This document shows, in pieces, positions 1 to 5,232 of a DNA stretch of 5,232 nt (positions are counted from its first letter, which is position 1; each line of letters opens with the position of its first letter). The position numbers and the translations under genes were made by a program. The stretch lies in assembly GCA_014799525.1 (NCBI GenBank), contig JAAVHW010000051.1, forward strand, positions 3,170 through 8,401, given 5' to 3'. The notes under the pieces were generated by a model. The model saw nothing but the letters and a program-made list of their open reading frames with translations, did not search any database and was not told the DNA's origin. This DNA comes from Clostridiales bacterium. Its GTDB lineage: Bacteria; Bacillota; Clostridia; Christensenellales; CAG-917.

Positions 1-821
1 GCCTTTATCTCGTTTGTAATTGCAAGCGCTATATCCTCAATTATGTCGCGCTTAACCTTTTTATTCTCATTATCCGCAGTAAGCAAAAATTCGAGCGGCT
101 CTGCCATATCCGACAGTTTAGGCAGCGTTTTCAGCATTCTAAACGACCATTTGTAGTAAGGACAATGCTTTTTGTTGAGCAAAAATATCATCTCTATCGC
201 GCCTCTTACAAACTCGGAAAGCGCGAGCATTGCCGCCCCCTCTTCGCCGTGGTCGATACAGCGCGGATAGTTATACTGCCCAGTCTGCGCCATGCGCACT
301 GCCGCCGCCGCAAGCCTTTTTAGTCTTACGTCCTCGGGCATTCCGTTTGCAATTTCCTCGCGTATTTTTGTAAAAACGCCCAAGTCGTCGCGCCATACCT
401 CGCCGTTTGTTGCCTCGGCAAAATACGCACTCTCTGTAAACAGCCAATCTCTAAGCGTAGCTGGCGCACCCTCGCAGCCCGTATACTTCCTATAAAAGTC
501 GCCTATAATCTGAACGCCCTGCGAGTTTGAGCCTATCACGCTCATATGCTGGCGCTTCGTGCCGCTGTACTCCGTCTTTATTCTGTCGTAGGCGCGCATG
601 AGCTTGAAGCCAATCTTTGCCTCATCCTCACGCGTAAGCCACATGCTAAAGCCCGTTTCAAAATCATGGTCACGGGATATCTCGTCGTCAAAGCCGAAAC
701 ACTCCGAGCCGTGTCCAACAAGACCGACCGCAATGCGCCCTACGTATTCGGGGAACTCGCTCTCAAGCATTTTTGCGCCGCATTCCTCGTAAAACTTTTT
801 AGCTTCCTCCAAACCCTTCAT
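1..821 (-). CDS. DUF4037 nucleotidyltransferase-fold protein, partial (C-terminus beyond the left edge)
   Basis: The frame is open from an ATG at 821 to the left edge, giving 273 codons with no stop. The translation resembles the DUF4037 family as I recall it: a start of the type MKGLEEAKKFYEE, then residues 31-54 with GLVGHGSECFGFDDEIS followed by RDHDF. That stretch fits the polymerase-beta-type nucleotidyltransferase pattern G-S-x11-D-h-D: G38 and S39, then D51 and D53 as candidate metal ligands. Residues 165-273 look all-helical, with conserved-looking NKKHCPYYKW at 216-225. This resembles the substrate-binding helical domain of small nucleotidyltransferases. The protein is presumably cytoplasmic, with no signal peptide or membrane segment. 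No strong ribosome binding site precedes the ATG, but the start fits the family N-terminus. It lies 108 bp downstream of the TPR gene on the same strand. The enzymatic activity and substrate are unknown; a transfer reaction is inference from the motif. Confidence 0.85.
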   Translation of the reverse strand, partial: MKGLEEAKKFYEECGAKMLESEFPEYVGRIAVGLVGHGSECFGFDDEISRDHDFETGFSMWLTREDEAKIGFKLMRAYDRIKTEYSGTKRQHMSVIGSNSQGVQIIGDFYRKYTGCEGAPATLRDWLFTESAYFAEATNGEVWRDDLGVFTKIREEIANGMPEDVRLKRLAAAAVRMAQTGQYNYPRCIDHGEEGAAMLALSEFVRGAIEMIFLLNKKHCPYYKWSFRMLKTLPKLSDMAEPLEFLLTADNENKKVKRDIIEDIALAITNEIK

Positions 822-857
822 AGTCAATCTACTCTTTGATATAATTCAATAAACCGT

Positions 858-888
858 ATTACCACAGCAATTTTCTATCTTATGTCAA
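858..888 (-). promoter_or_regulatory. possible weak promoter for the DUF4037 gene
   Basis: Reading the minus strand, a perfect TTGACA (888-883) is followed after 19 bp by GGTAAT (863-858), which has a TGn extension directly upstream. The spacer is longer than the usual 17 bp and the -10 matches only 4 of 6 positions. The extended -10 and ideal -35 could partly compensate. It would start transcription roughly 30 bp upstream of the DUF4037 ATG, allowing expression independent of the TPR gene. This is a motif match only. Confidence 0.35.
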
Positions 889-901
889 TATTTTAGCCGT
901 T

Positions 902-927
902 GCACTTTTATCCTATGATAACAGTGC
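902..927 (-). other. stem-loop just after the TPR stop codon
   Basis: On the minus strand the arms GCACTGTTATC and GATAAAAGTGC form an 11-bp stem with one mismatch around a 4-nt loop (ATAG). It begins 2 nt after the stop codon of the TPR gene. No run of U follows, so it is not a convincing intrinsic terminator. It could protect the 3' end of the upstream message or partly attenuate read-through into the DUF4037 gene. Confidence 0.45.
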
Positions 928-929
928 TG

Positions 930-1718
930 TCAGCGATTAGAGTCGTAAATTTGCTTCGCCCTTTCTTCAAGCTCCTGCTTATACATGAAGTATCCAAAGA
1001 ACGCAAACGCCGCCGCACACTTTTCACACGTATGAGCATAATCAACGTCACGCCCGATTTGCTTATCGTTGAGGCTCTCATAGGCAAGCTCAACGTATTT
1101 ATCAATCTCATCGTCGCATATTACGCCGCTTGCCTGCGCCTTGTCAAATTCAAGCTGGGCAAGGTTTACGTACGTAATTGCAATCTCGCAATATCCTCCG
1201 CTCTTTTTAAGCACCTCTATCGCCTTTTCGTAGCAAGCCTTTGCCTCGTCATAACGCGTAAGTTCACTCAAAGCGGTCGCGTAATTATTGTAAAATCCAG
1301 CAAGTCTGAAATCATCCTCGGGAAGCATACGCTCATAAACGTCTTTTGCCTTTCCGTAGTACGGCATCGCCTTGTCAACCTCTCCGAACGCCTTCATGGT
1401 TGTGGCGCAGTTGAGATATATCGTCGCGTTTGCCACACTGTCTGAATCCTCGCCGTCAAGTATATCTATAGCCTCCTGTGCCGCTTTCAAGCCCTTTTCC
1501 TTATCACCCGATGAGCGATAAAAGCCAACCTGCTCACTGAGAATTTCGCAAAGTCCGCGCATATCACCAAGCGCACGCGCCTCGCCCTCCCAGTATTCAA
1601 GCAAACGCTTTGCCTCCGCCAAATCGTTTTTGGCAAACAGCGAATCGAGCTTGTCAATAATTCTCAAAAAAGGGATAGCCCCCGTGGGTTCTTTGCAGCA
1701 ACAACATTTTTTCTCCAT
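930..1718 (-). CDS. TPR-repeat protein with an N-terminal four-cysteine run
   Basis: This is a 262-residue, presumably cytoplasmic, almost entirely helical protein. Tetratricopeptide-like helix pairs are visible at about residues 18-48, 53-88, 96-130, 138-170, 178-215 and 226-258. The clearest unit is YNNYATALSELTRYDEAKACYEKAIEVL, at 143-170, shown here only for its A/Y/A/A spacing. TPR domains bind peptides or partner proteins, so a scaffold or adaptor role is likely; the actual partner is unknown. It starts MEKKCCCCKEPTG and ends with a CEKC pair (C231, C234), and has 11 cysteines in all, which is high for a TPR protein. The start at 1718 is chosen because GAGGTGG lies just upstream and a strong promoter ends about 25 bp before it. 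A longer reading from 1829 would run through that promoter. It is co-directional with the DUF4037 gene and likely acts with it. I recall this pairing in other Clostridia but cannot verify it here. Confidence 0.9.
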   Translation of the reverse strand: MEKKCCCCKEPTGAIPFLRIIDKLDSLFAKNDLAEAKRLLEYWEGEARALGDMRGLCEILSEQVGFYRSSGDKEKGLKAAQEAIDILDGEDSDSVANATIYLNCATTMKAFGEVDKAMPYYGKAKDVYERMLPEDDFRLAGFYNNYATALSELTRYDEAKACYEKAIEVLKKSGGYCEIAITYVNLAQLEFDKAQASGVICDDEIDKYVELAYESLNDKQIGRDVDYAHTCEKCAAAFAFFGYFMYKQELEERAKQIYDSNR

Positions 1719-1722
1719 TTGT

Positions 1723-1729
1723 CCACCTC
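1723..1729 (-). promoter_or_regulatory. ribosome binding site of the TPR gene
   Basis: GAGGTGG on the minus strand sits 4 nt before the ATG at 1718. The GAGGTG part pairs with the more 5' portion of the anti-Shine-Dalgarno sequence, which suits this short spacing. It fixes the start at the MEKK methionine rather than the in-frame ATG at 1829. Confidence 0.8.
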
Positions 1730-1743
1730 GTATATCTGCAAGC

Positions 1744-1772
1744 ATTATAGCATAGATATGCCATACCCGCAA
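1744..1772 (-). promoter_or_regulatory. sigma-A type promoter of the TPR gene
   Basis: On the minus strand, TTGCGG (1772-1767) and a perfect TATAAT (1749-1744) are separated by exactly 17 bp. Transcription would begin near 1737, leaving a leader of about 19 nt that contains the ribosome binding site. The leader is too short for a riboswitch. The -35 matches consensus only at TTG. Confidence 0.75.
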
Positions 1773-1822
1773 ACCCAAATCGAAGAAAATAATATGACAA
1801 AGCAACACCGCATTGCCGCCGC

Positions 1823-1850
1823 CAAACAATTCGTATCAAACAATTTGTAT
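1823..1850 (+). repeat. 14-bp tandem direct repeat upstream of the transporter promoter
   Basis: Two adjacent copies of CAAACAATTyGTAT lie at 1823-1836 and 1837-1850, differing only at 1832 (C) versus 1846 (T). The second copy also contains the 9-bp odd palindrome ACAA-T-TTGT. The repeat ends 6 bp before the -35 of the transporter promoter, about 42-69 bp upstream of the predicted start. That is a typical place for an activator or response regulator to bind. The repeat is seen directly; the regulatory role is inferred. Confidence 0.6.
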
Positions 1851-1856
1851 TGTATA

Positions 1857-1885
1857 TTGAATCGCAGTATATTCTATGATATACT
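1857..1885 (+). promoter_or_regulatory. sigma-A type promoter of the ABC exporter gene
   Basis: TTGAAT (1857-1862) and TATACT (1880-1885) are separated by exactly 17 bp, with 4/6 and 5/6 consensus matches. The predicted start is near 1892, giving a leader of about 30 nt before the ATG at 1922. It is the only good plus-strand promoter seen in the gap. Confidence 0.75.
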
Positions 1886-1891
1886 CATTTA

Positions 1892-1906
1892 AAGCGTATT
1901 ACGCTT
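1892..1906. promoter_or_regulatory. 15-bp palindrome at the predicted transcription start (possible operator)
   Basis: AAGCGT-ATT-ACGCTT is a perfect inverted repeat with 6-bp arms and a 3-bp centre. It begins 7 bp after the -10 box, at the predicted start point, and ends directly before the ribosome binding site. As DNA it could be a repressor operator overlapping the start. As RNA it could form a short 5'-terminal hairpin. No regulator gene is visible in the window, so the binding partner is unknown. Confidence 0.5.
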
Positions 1907-1912
1907 AGGGGG
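1907..1912 (+). promoter_or_regulatory. ribosome binding site of the ABC exporter gene
   Basis: AGGGGG lies 9 nt before the ATG at 1922. It abuts the palindrome at 1892-1906, so a hairpin or bound protein there could influence ribosome access. Confidence 0.75.
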
Positions 1913-1921
1913 AAACATATT

Positions 1922-4756
1922 ATGTTGCAGCTCAAAGATATAAAAAAGGACTACACTGTCGGAGAACAAACCGTATCCGCGTTGAAAGGAGTGAGCATAT
2001 CATTCAGGGAGAGCGAGTTTGTGTCCATACTCGGTCAATCGGGATGCGGAAAGACAACTCTTATGAATATCATAGGCGGTCTTGACAGGGCTACGAGCGG
2101 AGAACTGCTTATTGACGGAATAAGCACAAACAACTTTTCCGCAACGGATTGGGACGAATACAGAAATGAAAAGATTGGATTTGTGTTTCAAAGCTACAAT
2201 CTCATATCCCACCTAAGCGTACTTGACAACGTTGAGCTTGCCCTCACAATATCGGGCATAAGCGGAAGCGCAAAGACGGAACGCGCAAAAGCCGCGCTTG
2301 AACGCGTCGGACTCGGCACACAGCTCCACAAGCTGCCAAGCCAGCTATCAGGCGGACAGATGCAGCGCGTAGCAATTGCAAGAGCAATCGTAAACAAGCC
2401 TGCAATACTTCTTGCCGATGAGCCGACAGGCGCAATTGACAGTGAAACGTCCGTGCAGATTATGGATATATTGAAAGAGCTTGCAAACGACAGACTCGTC
2501 ATAATGGTTACGCACAACAACGAGCTTGCCGAAAAATACTCTACGCGCATTATAAACATACTTGACGGCAGAATTACAGCCGACAATAACCCCGTGCTTG
2601 CAGAATCTGAATCTCAAAGCCAGTCATCACTTGATGCTGATGCGGCTGATATGGCGCAGCTCAATGCTCACAGCATGGGTGAGGACGTCTCTAAGGCACA
2701 AAACACTGAAAGCGCATTGCCTAATGCCAACAAAAAAAGAGGGAAAAGACGCAAATCAAAAAAGAGCTCAATGTCATTTTTCACTGCGGTAAAGCTTTCT
2801 GCAAAAAACCTTATAGCAAAGCGAGGGCGCAGTTTGATGACCGTGCTTGCAGGCTCAATAACCGTCATTTCAATTGCGCTTATACTCGCCGTAAACAACG
2901 GCTTTGGCATTTATATCAAGGACTTTGAAGAGATGTCGATGTCAAAATATCCCATAGTGGTATCATCGGGTGAAAGCAGTATGCTGTCAATGTTTGAGGA
3001 GTTTGTGGGCGGCGATGACCTTAAAGGTGACTCGATAAGCTTTTCTTCAATTTTCGATATCCTATCAGGCAATTCAAGCGATAAGGATAAGTTTACAAAT
3101 GAGCAGCTCATATACATATACGGTCAATTCAGCGGCATGCTCCACTCCATTATGAACGACACCTCAAAGGATTTGGATTTGACAAAATTCAAAAAGCATA
3201 TCGAAGAAAACTTTGACAAATCACTCGGCACAGTGAAATATGACTATTCTATAAATCTTAACGTATACAAAAAATCTGTCAATACTGAAAATGCCGTCAC
3301 ATATTCACAAATAAATCCTCTTTCCAAAAACGTATTTCTCGCGCCCCTTCTGAAGCTTATCATGGGCAATAGCGGAAGCGAGGCAAGTCAAGCGACAATG
3401 CTTTCGATGCTTGACAAGTATGCATTCTTTGACGAGCTGATTGCAGACGACTCTATGATTATGTCACAGTACGACGTGCTTGCAGGCACTCTTCCGAAAA
3501 ATAAAAATGAGATTGTTCTCGTCATAGACTCATACAATCAGATAAGCGACTTCGACGCCGTGCTTATGAATGAGCTTGGCTTTGCAGATTTGCTCGTCGC
3601 CGCAAATAATCCGCAAAATCTGGATGACTTTACAAAGGAATTTGACAAGGCGCTTGAATACGAGTTCTGCGTACTTCCAACTGGGTCCTCGTACGTATAC
3701 AATGACGGAACGAAGCTATATGACGACGTAAACGGTATGGGAACGCAACTGCTCAACGAATACCTTTCCAAAAACGGATTGAATGTGAAACTGAGTGGAA
3801 TACTCCGCCCGAAGGAAGGCGTGGACGGTTGCATTAAGGGAATATTCGGATATCCATCCTCCCTTGGCGACTATATAATAGATGAGGCTAACAACTGCGA
3901 CTACATACGCGCACAAATTGCGTCCTACGAAAATTATATTGACCTTCAAGCTCAGGCGTATGAAATATACGCCAGTCTTGAGGAAGGACAATCAATACGC
4001 GATTTGCCGCTTGAAAAGCAGATGATTTTGACAAAAGCGGCAACCACAAAAATTACGGATGTAAGAACGGGAGAGGAGATAACCGCCTCGGACCACAACT
4101 CTATTCTTACAAATATGAACGTGCGAAATCTTGATAAGCCCAACTACATCTACATATATCCAAGCTCAGTCCCGAACAAGGCGAAGATTGTATCCTTCAT
4201 CAATGATTTCAACGCCGTCTGCTCGGCAGAAGAAGCGCAGGCAGACCTCGACGCAAAAGAGGCAGGCGAACAGCCGCCTACTATCACAAGCGTGGTAAAA
4301 TACAGCGATGACCTTGACTCCGTTGTCAATGAAATGAACAGCGTGGTCAACACAATTACGTATATTCTTATCGCCGTTGCGCTTGTTGCCGTCATTGTAA
4401 CAATGCTGCTTATTGCAATCATAATGTATATATCCGTGCAGGACAGAACAAGAGAAATCGGAATATTGCGCTCGCTCGGCGCACGAAAGCTTGATATTTC
4501 AAACATATTCAACGTCGAAACGATGCTGATAGGCGCACTTTCAAGCGTGATAGGCATGATACTTGCAGCGATTTTGCAGTTCCCTCTCAATAGCATATTT
4601 GCAGCGACGCTCGATATCTCATCGCTGTTGAAGATTGCCTGGTGGCATCCGCTTGTCGTGATTGTAGGCGCAATCGCAATAATCGTACTCTCGGGCGTAA
4701 TACCCTCTATGCTTGCCGCAAAAAAAGACCCCGTAATTGCACTTAGAAGCGAATAA
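1922..4756 (+). CDS. fused ABC exporter: ATPase plus FtsX/MacB-type permease
   Basis: This 944-residue membrane protein joins a nucleotide-binding domain (about 1-222) to a permease. The ATPase is complete: Walker [10 protein letters not shown] (38-46, K44), Q-loop Q90, signature LSGGQ (142-146), Walker B ILLADE (162-167), D-loop AID (171-173) and switch H198. This is the LolD/MacB-like subgroup. A polar linker (222-283) ends in a basic patch, [11 protein letters not shown] (271-281). The permease has TM1 at about 304-324, an extracytoplasmic domain at about 326-810, then TM2 about 812-836, TM3 about 866-888 and TM4 about 909-931. The FtsX hallmark [14 protein letters not shown] is at 841-854. 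[10 protein letters not shown] (524-533) is typical of large Firmicute members. The order NBD-TM1-ectodomain-TM2-4 is that of MacB, but the ectodomain is about twice as long. Two chains should form the active transporter. Such proteins use ATP to drive mechanical or export work on peptides, antibiotics or lipids; the substrate here is unknown. It appears monocistronic. Confidence 0.95.
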   Translation: MLQLKDIKKDYTVGEQTVSALKGVSISFRESEFVSILGQSGCGKTTLMNIIGGLDRATSGELLIDGISTNNFSATDWDEYRNEKIGFVFQSYNLISHLSVLDNVELALTISGISGSAKTERAKAALERVGLGTQLHKLPSQLSGGQMQRVAIARAIVNKPAILLADEPTGAIDSETSVQIMDILKELANDRLVIMVTHNNELAEKYSTRIINILDGRITADNNPVLAESESQSQSSLDADAADMAQLNAHSMGEDVSKAQNTESALPNANKKRGKRRKSKKSSMSFFTAVKLSAKNLIAKRGRSLMTVLAGSITVISIALILAVNNGFGIYIKDFEEMSMSKYPIVVSSGESSMLSMFEEFVGGDDLKGDSISFSSIFDILSGNSSDKDKFTNEQLIYIYGQFSGMLHSIMNDTSKDLDLTKFKKHIEENFDKSLGTVKYDYSINLNVYKKSVNTENAVTYSQINPLSKNVFLAPLLKLIMGNSGSEASQATMLSMLDKYAFFDELIADDSMIMSQYDVLAGTLPKNKNEIVLVIDSYNQISDFDAVLMNELGFADLLVAANNPQNLDDFTKEFDKALEYEFCVLPTGSSYVYNDGTKLYDDVNGMGTQLLNEYLSKNGLNVKLSGILRPKEGVDGCIKGIFGYPSSLGDYIIDEANNCDYIRAQIASYENYIDLQAQAYEIYASLEEGQSIRDLPLEKQMILTKAATTKITDVRTGEEITASDHNSILTNMNVRNLDKPNYIYIYPSSVPNKAKIVSFINDFNAVCSAEEAQADLDAKEAGEQPPTITSVVKYSDDLDSVVNEMNSVVNTITYILIAVALVAVIVTMLLIAIIMYISVQDRTREIGILRSLGARKLDISNIFNVETMLIGALSSVIGMILAAILQFPLNSIFAATLDISSLLKIAWWHPLVVIVGAIAIIVLSGVIPSMLAAKKDPVIALRSE

Positions 4757-4789
4757 TACGTCATTTGCAAACATAATCAATATCTTAAT

Positions 4790-4828
4790 ATTATCCCCAC
4801 AAACAGAGACGCTTGTGGGGATAATTTT
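4790..4828 (+). terminator. intrinsic terminator of the ABC exporter gene
   Basis: A perfect 13-bp stem (ATTATCCCCACAA with TTGTGGGGATAAT) encloses a 10-nt loop at 4803-4812 and is followed by TTTT at 4825-4828. It lies 33 bp after the exporter stop codon. The U run is short but the stem is strong, with a core of four G-C pairs plus one more. Confidence 0.85.
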
Positions 4829-4829
4829 A

Positions 4830-4863
4830 AAAACCTGCAATCGAATTTGACGTTGCAGGTTTT
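4830..4863. terminator. bidirectional terminator between converging genes
   Basis: A perfect 11-bp stem (AAAACCTGCAA with TTGCAGGTTTT) encloses a 12-nt loop at 4841-4852. On the minus strand, the T run read from 4833 to 4829 follows the GC part, so it can end coaE transcription about 40 bp past its stop. On the plus strand, TTTTATTT follows and gives a backup for the exporter gene. Confidence 0.75.
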
Positions 4864-4904
4864 ATTTGACTTTATAATGCTTTTACGTGTACTGAATTAT
4901 GTAT

Positions 4905-5232
4905 TTATACTATATCGCGCAACAAGGCGACAACCTTTTTTTTCAAGGCGCGACGACTTGTGTCATTTTCAACAATACGCGTGGCGACGGCTCTAAGCTC
5001 CTGCTCGCTTACCTGCGCCCCAATACGCAATCGGGCGTTTTCTCTTGACAGTCCGCGCTTTTCCAGCCTCTCCAATCTTAGCCTCATTGGAGTGTACACA
5101 AACACAATCTCATCAAACAAGTCTTGTGCCCCACACTCCAAAAGCAATGGCATTTCAACAATAAGCGGACTTGACTTCTCCTCGCTTATCCGCGCAAGTA
5201 TACGGGGATGAGCTATTGAGTTGAGCTTGCCA
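4905..5232 (-). CDS. coaE: dephospho-CoA kinase, C-terminal part (N-terminus beyond the right edge)
   Basis: The kinase phosphorylates the 3'-hydroxyl of dephospho-CoA with ATP, the last step of coenzyme A synthesis, in the cytoplasm. The frame is open from the right edge to a TAA at 4907-4905, giving 108 visible residues. They begin GKLNSIAHPRI, the LNxIxHP motif of CoaE. PLLLE follows at 28-32, VYTP at 45-48, then the RLERL..R and AR.RI..Q (67-73) motifs, and IVEND (86-90) in the place of the usual VIDN. About 90 residues are missing, including the ATP-binding P-loop, because the window ends; nothing suggests the gene is broken. An ATG at 5153 is internal, since the family sequence continues upstream of it. 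The gene converges on the ABC exporter gene and shares a terminator region with it. Its promoter lies outside the window. Confidence 0.95.
   Translation of the reverse strand, partial: GKLNSIAHPRILARISEEKSSPLIVEMPLLLECGAQDLFDEIVFVYTPMRLRLERLEKRGLSRENARLRIGAQVSEQELRAVATRIVENDTSRRALKKKVVALLRDIV

Noticed and set aside
292..839. Plus-strand open frames opposite the DUF4037 gene.
   Set aside because: The minus strand has an uninterrupted 273-codon frame with a family-like sequence and a nucleotidyltransferase motif. The plus-strand products look like shadows.
900..1445. A 181-codon open frame on the plus strand antisense to the TPR gene.
   Set aside because: It lies wholly opposite a gene with clear TPR repeats, promoter and ribosome binding site. 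Its product resembles no family I recognise and it has no good ribosome binding site.
1719..1829. Longer start for the TPR gene at the in-frame ATG at 1829, adding 37 residues.
   Set aside because: The extension would include the TATAAT/TTGCGG promoter and the GAGGTGG site that serve the start at 1718, and the added residues are not TPR-like.
1892..1921. A riboswitch or leader-peptide attenuator ahead of the exporter gene.
   Set aside because: The predicted leader is only about 30 nt and contains just one 6-bp hairpin and the ribosome binding site.
2730..2737. A-rich run in the linker as a programmed frameshift site.
   Set aside because: The main frame continues intact into a conserved permease, and the alternative frames end shortly after with no recognisable product, so no frameshift is needed.
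4150..4770. A 206-codon open frame on the minus strand opposite the end of the exporter gene.
   Set aside because: It is the reverse complement of the conserved FtsX permease region. Its serine/isoleucine-rich product is what such mirrored coding gives.
4905..5153. A short 82-residue gene starting at the ATG at 5153.
   Set aside because: The same frame stays open upstream to the window edge and encodes the CoaE LNxIxHP motif, so this ATG is internal to coaE.

Overview
The window looks like a chromosomal segment of a Gram-positive, Clostridia-like Firmicute. The evidence is moderate GC content by eye, purine-rich Shine-Dalgarno sites, sigma-A type promoters with 17-bp spacers, a fused ATPase/FtsX-type exporter of a kind common in gut Firmicutes, and a DUF4037 gene next to a TPR gene. 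The genus cannot be fixed from the sequence alone. No mobile element, tRNA, rRNA or CRISPR array was seen.

Layout. Positions 1-821 (minus) hold the first 273 codons of a DUF4037 protein, which runs off the left edge and carries a nucleotidyltransferase-like signature. A 108-bp gap follows, with a stem-loop just after the upstream stop codon and a possible weak internal promoter. Positions 930-1718 (minus) encode a complete 262-residue TPR protein that begins with a run of four cysteines. Positions 1719-1921 are a divergent control region. It has a clear minus-strand promoter for the TPR gene, a clear plus-strand promoter for the transporter, a 14-bp tandem direct repeat just upstream of the transporter -35, and a 15-bp palindrome at the predicted transporter start point. 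Positions 1922-4756 (plus) encode a 944-residue single-chain ABC exporter with an N-terminal ATPase, a basic linker, and a four-helix permease with a very large extracytoplasmic domain. Positions 4757-4904 hold two strong hairpins between converging genes. Positions 4905-5232 (minus) are the C-terminal half of dephospho-CoA kinase (coaE), which runs off the right edge.

How they fit together. The TPR and DUF4037 genes are co-directional and probably form one unit: a putative nucleotidyltransferase-fold protein with a helical-repeat partner, of unknown substrate. The ABC exporter is a single-gene unit with its own promoter, likely operators and terminator. It shares its upstream region with the TPR gene, so co-regulation is possible but not shown. 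coaE is a housekeeping gene for the last step of coenzyme A synthesis and appears unrelated to its neighbours. The least characterised parts are the DUF4037/TPR pair and the repeat and palindrome elements of the divergent control region.
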